NCBI GenBank assembly: GCA_934667125.1
Contig: CAKULF010000003.1
Location: forward strand, 62,001-126,000
Origin: an uncultured Candidatus Melainabacteria bacterium
Lineage (GTDB): Bacteria > Cyanobacteriota > Vampirovibrionia > Gastranaerophilales > Gastranaerophilaceae
Direction: 5' to 3'
DNA length: 64,000 bases
Part shown: piece by piece, positions 15,431 to 24,952 of the stretch
Layout: each line of letters begins with the position of its first letter
Position numbering within the stretch: the first letter of the stretch is position 1
Notes under the pieces: model-generated
What the model was told of the DNA's origin: nothing
Seen by the model: the letters and a program-made list of their open reading frames with translations, nothing else
Databases searched by the model: none
Program-made: the position numbers and the translations under genes

Positions 15431-16228
15431 TTACAATGCAGATTTTTCAAAATTAACTATCTTAACTTCATCTTTTATATCGAAAAATGTTTTAGCACTT
15501 AGTGCAAATTCTTTTGGCGCTTTTGAAACATTAAATTCTATTTTAGGATTGGCGCTATCTGGCGTTGTAATAGTATTTTTCACGATATTTGAAATGCAAA
15601 TAGCAGGATTAAAATAATCTACATCATACATTTTTTTAAAAATATTGACTAAATATGGGTAATGCGTGCAACCTAAAATAATTTTTTTTGCGTTATATTT
15701 TTTTGCTATATCAATTTTTGATTTGATTAATTCAAGCGCAGAAGAGTTATCATACAACCTGTTTTCAACAATTTCAACCAGCCCAGTGCAATCTATTCCA
15801 ACAACATTAACCCTTGGATTAACTTTTTTAATTTCTTCATCGTATTTTTTAGATTTTATAGTTGCGGCGGTTGCAAAAACAGCAATAGTGTCGTTATCAT
15901 TGATATTTTCAAGAGCATATTTTGAAGCAAGTTGAATTAAAGGAAAAATTTGTAGTTTGTTTTTAAAATATTCACTTAATTCCTCGTACGCCACAGCAGA
16001 AGTCGTATTACAAGCTATGACAACATTTTTGACGTTTCTTGTTAAAAAATATTCCATTATTTCTTTTGTATAGCTAAAAATTTGCTCTTTGGTTTTTGTT
16101 CCGTATGGAAGATTTTTTGTGTCGCCAAAGAATATGTAATTTTTGTTGGGCATTACTTTTTTAAGTTCGGCAAGAACCGATAAACCCCCAACTCCACTAT
16201 CTAAAAGACCGATATTTTCTTTATTCAT
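15431..16228 (-). CDS. murI: glutamate racemase
   Basis: A 265-residue MurI, which converts L- to D-glutamate for peptidoglycan. DSGVGGLSVL near the N-terminus, FGDTKNLPYG, and the two catalytic cysteines in ACNTTSA (Cys73) and GCTHYPY (Cys187) are all present. Its first eight bases overlap the end of the amidase gene, so both are cell-wall genes in one minus-strand operon, upstream of glmU-prs. No terminator is obvious before glmU, though 81 bases separate them. Confidence 0.95.
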   Translation of the reverse strand: MNKENIGLLDSGVGGLSVLAELKKVMPNKNYIFFGDTKNLPYGTKTKEQIFSYTKEIMEYFLTRNVKNVVIACNTTSAVAYEELSEYFKNKLQIFPLIQLASKYALENINDNDTIAVFATAATIKSKKYDEEIKKVNPRVNVVGIDCTGLVEIVENRLYDNSSALELIKSKIDIAKKYNAKKIILGCTHYPYLVNIFKKMYDVDYFNPAICISNIVKNTITTPDSANPKIEFNVSKAPKEFALSAKTFFDIKDEVKIVNFEKSAL

Positions 16229-18227
16229 TATATTTTAAATACTCCAAAATTCCTTTAACAACAGACTCTGCTATTTCATTTTGTCTTTCTTTTGTAAATA
16301 GCTCTTTGCGCTCAAACGGATTGGAAATGAAACCCATTTCAACTAAAACGCTCGGTGCTACAGTATGATTTATAACATAAAAACGAGATTTTATCACACC
16401 TCTATCTTTAGTTTCCCACTTTTTAAGATTTTTTTCGCTTGCAAGGTTTTTGTGGATAGTTTGAGCAAGTTTTAGACTGTCGTCTTTATAATAATGCACC
16501 TCAATGCCAAGTGAATCCTCGGCTACGGTTGCATTTGTGTGAATACTAACATATATGTCAGGGCTTAAATTATTTGAAAAAGTTGTTCTCTCATCAAGCG
16601 TTAAATAAACATCTTTAGAGCGAGTCATGTAAACATAGATATTTTTCTTTTTCAATTTTTCTTCAATAAGCTTTGCTACAGCTAAGTTTAAGGTTTTTTC
16701 ATTCAAATTTTCTCTTATTGCTCCATAATCGCCTCCGCCATGACCTGCGTCTATCACTACTTTTCTCATGGAACTGATTGTTAAATTTTCTTTTTTCTTA
16801 TTTTTTGTTTCGTTCTTTGGAACATAGACTACTGTTGGTTTATCAGGCAAAATCACTGTTGTTTTATTTTGTTTTGGTTCGGGTGGAATATCTTTAACCG
16901 TCGGAGTCGGCGGGCTTAGAGCAATTGAAGAAGTTTTTTGCTCTTGCGGTTTTTCTTTGAAAACAAGTTTAACGGATTTTGAATTAGATTCTATATTTCC
17001 GTAAGAAAAATTAAAATCTTTCATTGGGATAATATATCTTGTTTTATCAGGGGCGATTTTGCTTGCGCCAACAACGATTTGAGAGTTTTTAATTGCAGCT
17101 TGAAAAGCGCTTTGATTAAAGTCGGATAAATTATCAATATCAAGATATAAGCTGTTATTAAGCTCAAAAATATCATAGGTTACGGGTTTATCAAAAACTA
17201 AGTCAAAAATCCAATAACCGTTAGCATTTTTGGCGGTTTTATATGAAATAACTTTTGGGTTGTAGTTTGAAAAACCTGTGTTTAAAACATAACTTCTGTG
17301 TGAAACATAAACACTTTGTCTGTCGCCCGAAAAAACAAGGCGATAATCCCTTAGAGTGTTGCCTAAAAGGGTTAATTTTATTTTTCTGTTATTTAAGGTG
17401 TTTAAAGTTAAAGTTGCGTTATTATTTTTGTTTGAGCTTGGAATTCTATAGGTTTTATTTTCTAATTTTGAAGATAAATTTGCACTATCCAAGATGATTT
17501 CAGCCCTTGTGTTATCGGCGCTATAGGTTGCTTTTTGAACGGATAATTGCCCTATTCCTCTTAAAATCAATCCGTCGGAATTTTGCGCAACTTGAGAAAG
17601 ATAATATTTTGTTAACATCTTTCCTTTTAAGTCATATTGCGCAGTTGAGTCTTTTATAGTCATAATTCCATAGGCGTCTTGGGCTTTTGCGCCTTTATCC
17701 ATATCCCCCGATGGGGTGTAAAACTTGGATTGATAAGAGTTATCAATGATTTGGCTATTATATTTAACCGCTATTTCTTTTCCTGTTGAATAAACTTTAA
17801 ATTTTGATAAATCATTTTGATTTTGAGTATAGAATACAACCCTTACTATAGCAGGGTTTGAAGAGAATTGAGCAACATCGATTTGTTTTAAAACGGTTGA
17901 ATTTTTAATTTCATATTTTCGATTTTGTGTTGATAATTTTGCGTTTGGAATATCGACTATGAAACGATTTGGGGAAGTTAAGGTAAAATATGTAACATTA
18001 TTTATTAAATTAACACTGTTGGTATTTGAAACAGGAATAGGCACATGTGCTTCTGTTTGATTGGTTTTATAGTTGCCATCCCCAATAATAGTAATTAATC
18101 TATCGGAATTATCAATAATTAAATCTTTAACACGAAAATTAGCACAAAATGCACTTTGGAAAAGCGTTAAAGCGAATATTAAGGAAATTATTATAAACTT
18201 TAATTTTTCTATCGATAATTTTCTCAT
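16221..18227 (-). CDS. N-acetylmuramoyl-L-alanine amidase with AMIN-type domains
   Basis: A 668-residue exported amidase. After an N-terminal hydrophobic signal (about residues 10-29) come long beta-rich regions with AMIN-like strands (NRFIVDIPNA, SLYLDIDNLSD), which target division sites or peptidoglycan. A proline-rich linker near residue 450 follows. The catalytic Amidase_3 domain begins at VVIDAGHGGGDYGA. Its zinc ligands and catalytic glutamate are visible in DAGHGG, LNEKTLNLAVA, SIHTNA and LVEMGFISN. It cleaves the amide between MurNAc and L-alanine, probably in cell separation. No ribosome site; TAAAAT lies eight bases before ATG, so the leader is very short or absent. Confidence 0.92.
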   Translation of the reverse strand: MRKLSIEKLKFIIISLIFALTLFQSAFCANFRVKDLIIDNSDRLITIIGDGNYKTNQTEAHVPIPVSNTNSVNLINNVTYFTLTSPNRFIVDIPNAKLSTQNRKYEIKNSTVLKQIDVAQFSSNPAIVRVVFYTQNQNDLSKFKVYSTGKEIAVKYNSQIIDNSYQSKFYTPSGDMDKGAKAQDAYGIMTIKDSTAQYDLKGKMLTKYYLSQVAQNSDGLILRGIGQLSVQKATYSADNTRAEIILDSANLSSKLENKTYRIPSSNKNNNATLTLNTLNNRKIKLTLLGNTLRDYRLVFSGDRQSVYVSHRSYVLNTGFSNYNPKVISYKTAKNANGYWIFDLVFDKPVTYDIFELNNSLYLDIDNLSDFNQSAFQAAIKNSQIVVGASKIAPDKTRYIIPMKDFNFSYGNIESNSKSVKLVFKEKPQEQKTSSIALSPPTPTVKDIPPEPKQNKTTVILPDKPTVVYVPKNETKNKKKENLTISSMRKVVIDAGHGGGDYGAIRENLNEKTLNLAVAKLIEEKLKKKNIYVYMTRSKDVYLTLDERTTFSNNLSPDIYVSIHTNATVAEDSLGIEVHYYKDDSLKLAQTIHKNLASEKNLKKWETKDRGVIKSRFYVINHTVAPSVLVEMGFISNPFERKELFTKERQNEIAESVVKGILEYLKYNE

Positions 18228-18349
18228 ACACTACAATTTTATCATTAACGGCAAAGATTGAACTATAATATATATAGTATTTTTTAATAAAAATATTAAT
18301 ATTTACAAATAATTCTACTTACTTATTTAACTTTAATTTATTTTTTTGT

Positions 18350-18355
18350 TATAAT
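18350..18355 (+). promoter_or_regulatory. -10 element of the secD operon
   Basis: TGT followed by TATAAT, an extended -10, 32 bases before the secD start and upstream of its GAGG ribosome site. Confidence 0.55.
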
Positions 18356-18387
18356 TTGGACAAAAATAAACTAAAGTTGAGGAAAAA

Positions 18388-19701
18388 ATGAAAAACAAAT
18401 TAATTCTTTTTTGGTTGATTGTAGCTTTAACTTTTGCAAGTGCAATCGTGTATTTTAAAAAGCCTGCAAGCAAAGGTTTAGACCTTGTTGGCGGTTCAAG
18501 ATTAATTCTTGAAGCTCAAACTTCTGACGCTGTTCCAAGAATTACTCCTGAAATTATGGATAGTTTGCAATATGCAATTGAAAACAGGGTTAATGCTATG
18601 GGCGTTGGCGAAACAATTGTTCAAAAAGTCGGCGCTAAAAGACTTTTGGTTGAAATTCCAAACATTAAAGATACAACCAAAGCAAAAGAATTTATTGGTC
18701 AAACTGCTCAATTAGAGTTTAAAAGACCTGTTAAAGCCGCAAATGGCGAAACCATTGATTGGAAATCAACAGGTTTAACAGGTAAAGACCTTAAAAAAGC
18801 TTTAGTAGGTTCAACCCCCTCAAGCGGCGAGTGGATGGTTGAATTAGAATTTAACCTTGAAGGTGCTCAAAAATTCTATGATTTAACAAAAGAATTAACG
18901 GGCGAACAAATGGCAATTTTCTTCAACGGCAAAATGCAATCTGCTCCTCGTGTAAATGAACCGATATCAGGCGGTCATGCTCAAATCACAGGTGGCGACG
19001 GCGGTTTTGAATATACAGAAGCAAAACAAATGGTAGATTTATTAAACGCAGGCGCTTTGCCTGTTGGTGCTGAAATTATTCAGGAAGAAACCGTTGGACC
19101 AACTCTTGGTGCTGATAGTATTGCTAAATCTAAAATGGCAGGTATCATTGGTATCAGCTTAGTTATGATATTTATGGTTGTTTATTATAGAGCGCTTGGG
19201 GTTATTTCTTGCTTTGCATTAGTAATCTACGCTTTAATAAATATCGCACTATATAAATTAATCCCTGTAACCCTTACATTGACAGGTATAGCAGGTTTTG
19301 TATTATCAATCGGTATGGCAATCGACGCTAATATCTTGATTTTTGAAAGAACAAAAGAAGAATTAAGAATGGGAAGAAGCTTGTTTACGGCTATCAATTC
19401 TGGTTTTGACAGAGCATTTACAAGTATCTTCGATTCAAACGTTTCAACAATAATAACTTGTTTAGTTTTATTCTATTTAGGTTCATCAATCGTTAAAGGT
19501 TTTGCTCTAACATTGATGATTGGTGTATTAATTTCAATGTTCAGTGCAATTACTGTTACTAAAAACTTTATGCACCTTGTATTTGGAACAAGTGAACTTA
19601 AATATCCTCAATTATTCGGACTTAAAAAGGAAGAAATTGAAAACGCTTTTGTTGCACAAGAAACAAAACGTGAAAAGGCTAAATTTGGGGTATTGGATTA
19701 A
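18388..19701 (+). CDS. secD: protein translocase subunit SecD
   Basis: A 437-residue SecD, the inner-membrane partner of SecYEG that uses the proton gradient to complete export. There is a short N-terminal membrane helix (LILFWLIVALTFASAIVYF) and the motif GLDLVGGSRLILEA. The periplasmic domain has PVGAEIIQEETVGPTLG, and a bundle of five membrane helices contains GMAIDANILIFERTKEE. It is shorter than the 615 residues of E. coli SecD, as usual outside Proteobacteria. It is followed by secF after 18 bases. AGTTGAGG precedes the start. Confidence 0.95.
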   Translation: MKNKLILFWLIVALTFASAIVYFKKPASKGLDLVGGSRLILEAQTSDAVPRITPEIMDSLQYAIENRVNAMGVGETIVQKVGAKRLLVEIPNIKDTTKAKEFIGQTAQLEFKRPVKAANGETIDWKSTGLTGKDLKKALVGSTPSSGEWMVELEFNLEGAQKFYDLTKELTGEQMAIFFNGKMQSAPRVNEPISGGHAQITGGDGGFEYTEAKQMVDLLNAGALPVGAEIIQEETVGPTLGADSIAKSKMAGIIGISLVMIFMVVYYRALGVISCFALVIYALINIALYKLIPVTLTLTGIAGFVLSIGMAIDANILIFERTKEELRMGRSLFTAINSGFDRAFTSIFDSNVSTIITCLVLFYLGSSIVKGFALTLMIGVLISMFSAITVTKNFMHLVFGTSELKYPQLFGLKKEEIENAFVAQETKREKAKFGVLD

Positions 19702-19719
19702 TTTTAGGAGAAGAAACAA

Positions 19720-20697
19720 ATGGCAGATACAAATATAAAAAATAAACGAATAATTGATTTTGTAAAATATAGATATTTATGGTTATCATTCAGCGCAATT
19801 CTTTTAATACCTTGCGTTGTAGCGATATTGTTCTTAACTATCACCCAACCAAACCACGCACCGCTTAAATTGGGTATTGATTTTACGGGTGGTACAATTT
19901 TGCAATATAGTGTGGATGGCAAAGTTCCTGCTGATAAAATTGCAAAAGTTAGAGAACAATTAAACGAAAAAGGCATTAAAACCTCAACAATTCAAGTTGC
20001 TTCAACCTCTTCAATTGATGATGAATATAACAACATAATTTCAATCAAAACTGAATTTATTGGCGATAAAAGCAATAAAAATAAAGAAAAAGAAGCAACA
20101 ACAATCGTTCAAAATAACTTTGAAGGCGCACAATTAGCCCAAGTTAATTCCGTTGGTCCAACTTTGGGTTCAGAATTGTTGAAAAACACATTAATTGCGC
20201 TTTGTATAGCATTCGTTGCAATGGTTATATATATTTCTTTCCGTTTCCAAGTTGAATACGGCTGGATTGCCCTTGTAACCCTTGCACATAACACACTTTT
20301 TGTTGTTGGTATTTTTGCTCTTAAAGGAATATTCTTTGATACAACGATAGATAGCTTATTTATTACGGCAATTTTAACTGTTATCGGTTATTCAATTAAC
20401 GATACAATTGTTGTATTTGATAGGGTTAGAGAAAATGTTAGATTTTTATCTAAAAAGCATTCTTCAAACGAAATAATTAATGCTTCAATTAATCAGACAT
20501 TTGCTCGTTCTGTAAATACATCTTTAACAACATTATTCACTCTTGTTGCCTTATATTTCTTTGGCGGAACAACAATCAAAGACTTCGTTTTAGCAATTAT
20601 AATCGGGGTTGTTGTTGGTACATATTCTTCAATCTTTGTTGCAGGAAGCATATTATCAATAGTTAAAGAAAAATTAGAAAACAAGAAAAATGCGTAA
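19720..20697 (+). CDS. secF: protein translocase subunit SecF
   Basis: A 325-residue SecF. An N-terminal helix is followed by LGIDFTGGTILQYSV, then VGPTLGSELL, and the membrane domain with GYSINDTIVVFDRVRENVR, the signature matching IDANILIFER in SecD. AGGAG lies before the start. Its stop overlaps the following helix-turn-helix gene by eight bases (ATGCGTAA), so that gene is translated with the translocase. Confidence 0.95.
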   Translation: MADTNIKNKRIIDFVKYRYLWLSFSAILLIPCVVAILFLTITQPNHAPLKLGIDFTGGTILQYSVDGKVPADKIAKVREQLNEKGIKTSTIQVASTSSIDDEYNNIISIKTEFIGDKSNKNKEKEATTIVQNNFEGAQLAQVNSVGPTLGSELLKNTLIALCIAFVAMVIYISFRFQVEYGWIALVTLAHNTLFVVGIFALKGIFFDTTIDSLFITAILTVIGYSINDTIVVFDRVRENVRFLSKKHSSNEIINASINQTFARSVNTSLTTLFTLVALYFFGGTTIKDFVLAIIIGVVVGTYSSIFVAGSILSIVKEKLENKKNA

Positions 20698-21130
20698 AAT
20701 TGTTAAAAAAGATATGTCCCTTGCTCAATTTGTTATAACAAGACGTGAGGAATTGGGGCTAAGTCAAGAACAATTGGCTGAAAAATCTTCTCTTAAATTA
20801 GCTCAATTGCTTTCAATTGAACAAGGTTTTGACTTGTTTTTATCAACAACTATTCGCCAAAAATTAGCTAAAGGTTTAAAAATTGAAAACAAAGAAATTA
20901 AGCTTTACGAAGCAAGTGCTGACTTTAATTTAGCTAAAAAATCAAAAATGGAAGAAATTAGAGAATTGATTTTGATGAATAGCTCAAACCCTAATTATGA
21001 GATATTTTGCCCTAATTGCGGCTCAAAATTAATAACAAGAATAGCAAAATTATATGACCTTGAGGATAATCTGATACTTCATCCGAAAGCAAGATGTACA
21101 AAATGTCCTTTTCAATTGACCGATTGTTAA
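20690..21130 (+). CDS. helix-turn-helix protein with C-terminal zinc ribbon
   Basis: A 146-residue protein overlapping secF. Residues 10-65 form a Cro/CI-type helix-turn-helix (FVITRREELGLSQEQLAEKS, then LLSIEQGFD). A middle helix runs to about residue 100, and the C-terminal part holds two CxxC pairs, CPNCGSK and CTKCPF, likely a zinc ribbon. The combination suggests a DNA-binding regulator. Its coupling to secDF hints at control of or by secretion, but no operator is identifiable. The exact family is not known to me. Confidence 0.7.
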   Translation: MRKIVKKDMSLAQFVITRREELGLSQEQLAEKSSLKLAQLLSIEQGFDLFLSTTIRQKLAKGLKIENKEIKLYEASADFNLAKKSKMEEIRELILMNSSNPNYEIFCPNCGSKLITRIAKLYDLEDNLILHPKARCTKCPFQLTDC

Positions 21131-21223
21131 GATTGTAAATTTTATTAAGAAAAATCAAAAATTTTAGCAATATTTAACGATATATATACTTTATATCTAT
21201 ATAGAAGTATATATGGAAGTACT

Positions 21224-23419
21224 ATGACCACAATTAATTTTAGAGCAAATACGCCTGAGTATTATCAAGAACAAAAGCTACAACAACAAAATAAAGCAAA
21301 TCAAGAATTTACCGCATTGGATAAAGACCAATTAAAGCAAGACGCTGTTGATTTGGGTGGAAAAGCACAAGAAGCCGTTAAAGATAACTGGTTTGTTGAA
21401 AAGTTAAAAGCTTTTGGAATAAATGATCCTAAAAAGAAATTAAAATCTATTATTTTTGCAGTTGCAACAGTTGTTGCTCTTGGCTTTTTCGGCAATAAAA
21501 CAATGAGCTTTTTTGCTAAAGCAGGTAATGATTTTGAAGGTTTATTTAAAGATACTAAATGGTTTAAAAAAATAACAGGCGCAATGAGCGGAACTAAAAA
21601 TAAAGTTTCAGATTTTCTATTGAATAACAAAGTAACAGGCGAATTAGCAAATAATATTAAAGATACTTTTGCAAATAGAAAAGCTAAACCTGTTTGGAAT
21701 ATGGCTCGTGGTACTGGTCAAGGACCTAAAACTATATTTAGAATAACTCCTGTTGAAACAATTAAAAATGCTTTAATTAATAATAAAAATAAAGCACTAG
21801 CAGGACAATTCGCTCAAGAATTTGGCGGTCAAAAACAAGCTCTTAAGGTTATTAATCAAATTGGTTCATTAAAACCTGATGAATTAGCTCAATTTGTTGA
21901 AAACAATAAAGCGCATGAAGCAGTAATAAATTCAATTACAGAAGCATTAAATAAAAATAGAGCTTCTTCAATTGAAAGCTTTGCAAAATTGTTCTCTGCT
22001 GATGGCATAAATAGTGCTAAAGCAAAAGAAACCGCAACTAAATTATATGAAGAATTATATGGTAATGTTGAAAATGCTGATTGGAATAAAACTTTATTAA
22101 AAGGCATTAAAGAAGGACGTAATATTCAAAGTCCTGATGAATTGCGCAAATTCCTTGAACAAGTTAAAAAAGGCGAAATTGATTCTACGCTTATCAATGT
22201 TCCAATGGAATCAGGCGGAATTACAAGTTCTTGGTGGCCTGTAAACATTATAAATACAGCTATTACAAAAATTACAGGAAAACAAAGCAACTTTGGAAGA
22301 GGCAATACGGGTGATGCTTTAATGAAATTATATGCAATTACCGGTGATTTAGCTGAAACCAAAGCAGGCACATTTATCCAAGCTGCTCCAATTGTATTTT
22401 CCGAATCAATTTCAAACTTTGGTAATGACAAATCAGGATTAGGCGCATTTTTAACATTTAATTTAATTAATTCATTTGATAGAATTCAAGACACTCCAAA
22501 AGGAAAGAAAAAAGCAGTTATCGCTGAAGAAACCGTTGGTTCTGTTGCAAACTGGGTTATTACAACACCTTTGGCTTTCGGCGCAACTTATGGACTTGCT
22601 ACATTGGGCAATTTAGCTAAAGCTACTAATTCTAATAGCGCATTTGCAAAAATCCTCACTCCTGTTTTAACTGTTATTGGTAAGGTATTTGGAACAGGTT
22701 TGAACGCAGGTGCTAAAAATGCAGTTATAGCTGAAAGTATAAAAGATGCAGGATTAGGTACAAAACTTCTTGGCGCATTAAAAATGTCAAAAAATAGTGC
22801 AATAGGCACAGTTGGCGGCATATTTAGACTTGCTATGGTTTTATTTGTATTCTCTTCAATATTTAGAAAACCTGTTGATAAAGTTATACATAAAATCTTT
22901 GGCGACCCTACTGATAAAAATGCAAATACAACTCAATCTCAACAACAACAAATAAACCAAGTAATCCCTGAGCTTGGCATAAGCCAAAAAGAGCTTATGG
23001 AAAAAATTCAAAAAAATCCTCAAGCTCTTGAAAAAATTCAAAACGACCCTGAAGCAATTAAAAAACTTCAACAAAATCCAAAATTATTACTTGACGTTTT
23101 AGATGGCAAAGATATTAACTCTCTTAACGCTTCAACTTCTCAATCAAATCCAACAATGTCGCCATCTTTGGCAAGTAGATTAAATAATTCAGGACAAAAC
23201 TTCGCAACCGAAAAAATGGATAAAAAAGAACAAACTCAAGCGCCATCTGCTTCAACAACTCCAACAACTTCAAATTATGATACAGCAACATATATCCCAT
23301 CAAGCGAATATATTGCAAAAAGCGTTGAGTATGACGACGCTACAATATCAAAAATGAACTCTGTTTTAGCTGCTTCTGATAAAGTTCTTGAACAATTTGA
23401 AAAAGTTAGAACATTATAA
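21224..23419 (+). CDS. large lineage-type protein of unknown function with hydrophobic segments
   Basis: A 731-residue protein I cannot place. It opens MTTINFRANTPEYYQEQK, followed by a Gln-rich helix, a hydrophobic stretch (residues 85-105), and a long Ala/Lys/Asn-rich helical body. Glycine- and alanine-rich segments near 440-500 and a further membrane-like stretch near 530-548 follow. Then comes a helical repeat region (QKNPQALEKI, QNDPEAIKKL, QQNPKLLLDV) and a Ser/Thr/Pro-rich tail. There is no classical signal peptide. The INFRA start resembles INFKGG and NFNGL in the two unknown genes at 59-63 kb. GGAAGT precedes the ATG; a strong terminator follows. Confidence 0.6.
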   Translation: MTTINFRANTPEYYQEQKLQQQNKANQEFTALDKDQLKQDAVDLGGKAQEAVKDNWFVEKLKAFGINDPKKKLKSIIFAVATVVALGFFGNKTMSFFAKAGNDFEGLFKDTKWFKKITGAMSGTKNKVSDFLLNNKVTGELANNIKDTFANRKAKPVWNMARGTGQGPKTIFRITPVETIKNALINNKNKALAGQFAQEFGGQKQALKVINQIGSLKPDELAQFVENNKAHEAVINSITEALNKNRASSIESFAKLFSADGINSAKAKETATKLYEELYGNVENADWNKTLLKGIKEGRNIQSPDELRKFLEQVKKGEIDSTLINVPMESGGITSSWWPVNIINTAITKITGKQSNFGRGNTGDALMKLYAITGDLAETKAGTFIQAAPIVFSESISNFGNDKSGLGAFLTFNLINSFDRIQDTPKGKKKAVIAEETVGSVANWVITTPLAFGATYGLATLGNLAKATNSNSAFAKILTPVLTVIGKVFGTGLNAGAKNAVIAESIKDAGLGTKLLGALKMSKNSAIGTVGGIFRLAMVLFVFSSIFRKPVDKVIHKIFGDPTDKNANTTQSQQQQINQVIPELGISQKELMEKIQKNPQALEKIQNDPEAIKKLQQNPKLLLDVLDGKDINSLNASTSQSNPTMSPSLASRLNNSGQNFATEKMDKKEQTQAPSASTTPTTSNYDTATYIPSSEYIAKSVEYDDATISKMNSVLAASDKVLEQFEKVRTL

Positions 23420-23428
23420 TTTTAAAAA

Positions 23429-23457
23429 AAAATCCCGAATAAAATTTTCGGGATTTT
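23429..23457. terminator. bidirectional rho-independent terminator
   Basis: AAAATCCCGAA pairs with TTCGGGATTTT, with A and T runs outside. It ends the large unknown gene and, on the minus strand, the tolC-like gene. Confidence 0.9.
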
Positions 23458-23488
23458 GTCGACATTTTGAAAAGAGTTAATGTAGAAC

Positions 23489-24844
23489 TTATACTTTTGC
23501 TCCGGTTGCTTTATACAAGCCGATTTTATCGATATAACAATCAATTTTGGAGCTTGCTTTCAATTGTTCAATATAGATTAAAATTTCTTCTTGTTGCAAC
23601 AAATCAAGCTTTGAAATCACGCCTTTATTGTATTTATCTTTTGTGAAATTAAAATCTTTCTTTTGTAAATTCAAAATTTTAACGTTGTTATCATATTTTT
23701 CTTTATCAGATTTTAAATTATACAAACTGTCGTTAACTTCTTGAATAGCAGTAAGATTCGTTTTTTGGTATTGTTCAAGAATTTGTTGATAATAATTTTT
23801 ATTTAATTTTAAGTTTGCAATTCTTTTAAACCCTGTAAAAATAGGCAAAGTCGCATTCGCCCCAACAATTGAAAATACGTTGTTCCAATCCATTCCGCCA
23901 AAGGAAGATGAAGCTAAGAAAGTTAAAACTCCAAGAATATTAATTGTTGGCAAAAATTCTTTTTTCGCAACTTTGATATCAATTCCGGCGCTTTCTAATT
24001 TCTTTTCTAAAGCCTTATAATCAGGGCGGTTTACGATTATTTCGGATGAAATTTCATTAGGAACATTAAAAGAAGAAGATAAATCATCCAATGAAATTCT
24101 TTTATATTCGTTTGTGTTTTCTGCGCTGTCGCCAATTAAGACAGCAAGCGCATTAAGAGCATTTTGTCTTGATTTTCTATAGTCAATCAAATTATTTTTG
24201 GAAGTTATGTAATTTTTTTCAGACATCATAAGGTCGGATGTTGAAGACAAACCCTCTTGGTTAGATAGTTTCATAAGTTCATAAATTTGTTTTCTTTGTT
24301 TAACAAGCTTTTCTTGAAGTTCAATCGTTTTATCAAGTTTTACGATATTATAATATGTACTTCCAACCATTGAAACGATAGCAATTTCAGACACTTGCGT
24401 TTCGTATTCGCTGCTTTTTAATAAAATTTTAGATGATTTTGTCTTATTTGCGTTTTTTCCAAATATATCTAATTCATAGCTTGCTTGCAGTGGAAGCGCT
24501 AAAGTTCCTGCTGTGTTTGCTTGTTCGGGGAATTTTGTTAAAATTGGACTAATTCCAACAGAAAGCTCGGGCAATTGATTTGCTCTTGTCATTGTGACAT
24601 TTATTTTTGCTTGTTCGATTTTTAATTGAGCTGATTTAATATCGTGATTGTTTTCAATTGCTTTATTTATATAACTTTCAAGATATGAGTCGTTTTGTTT
24701 TTTCCACCAATCATAATTAATTCTATCAAGAATTGTTGTTTGTTGTTCTTTTTGTTTAATTTTCTTTTCCATTATAGCGTAACTTGGGGCTATATAACCG
24801 AAAGTCATTGAAGCTATTAATGTTAAAGCCAGTATCTTTTTCAT
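23489..24844 (-). CDS. TolC-family outer membrane efflux protein
   Basis: A 451-residue outer-membrane channel subunit. It has a signal peptide (KKILALTLIASMTFGYIAPS) and then the TolC repeat pattern of two related halves with long coiled-coil helices. Visible pieces are INKAIENNHDIKSAQLKIEQ in the first half and NRPDYKALEKKLESAGIDIK in the second. It would form the trimeric exit duct for the EmrA/EmrB pump encoded divergently. ATG 24844 follows AAAGGA; the ten earlier codons are excluded. It faces marR across a short region holding an 18-base palindrome. Confidence 0.9.
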   Translation of the reverse strand: MKKILALTLIASMTFGYIAPSYAIMEKKIKQKEQQTTILDRINYDWWKKQNDSYLESYINKAIENNHDIKSAQLKIEQAKINVTMTRANQLPELSVGISPILTKFPEQANTAGTLALPLQASYELDIFGKNANKTKSSKILLKSSEYETQVSEIAIVSMVGSTYYNIVKLDKTIELQEKLVKQRKQIYELMKLSNQEGLSSTSDLMMSEKNYITSKNNLIDYRKSRQNALNALAVLIGDSAENTNEYKRISLDDLSSSFNVPNEISSEIIVNRPDYKALEKKLESAGIDIKVAKKEFLPTINILGVLTFLASSSFGGMDWNNVFSIVGANATLPIFTGFKRIANLKLNKNYYQQILEQYQKTNLTAIQEVNDSLYNLKSDKEKYDNNVKILNLQKKDFNFTKDKYNKGVISKLDLLQQEEILIYIEQLKASSKIDCYIDKIGLYKATGAKV

Positions 24845-24901
24845 ATTTTTTCCTTTAAAAATAATTTGTTGCAATTTTTATAATTAAATGCTAGCATATT
24901 A

Positions 24902-24919
24902 ATGTTGCATTTGCAACAT
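24902..24919. promoter_or_regulatory. palindromic operator, probably for the MarR regulator
   Basis: ATGTTGCATTTGCAACAT has perfect eight-base arms (ATGTTGCA and TGCAACAT) around TT. It lies between the divergent tolC-like and marR genes, the usual site for MarR autoregulation. A second small palindrome, ATGCTAGCAT, is at 24887-24896. Confidence 0.65.
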
Positions 24920-24952
24920 GTAATTTATATAACATAGAAAAAAATAAAAAAT

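Noticed and set aside
22126..22431. A 101-codon minus-strand open frame inside the large gene at 21-23 kb.
   Set aside because: It is the mirror of a well-formed coding sequence with its own ribosome site and terminator.
24845..24874. A ten-codon N-terminal extension of the TolC-like protein.
   Set aside because: AAAGGA sits before ATG 24844 and the signal peptide begins there.
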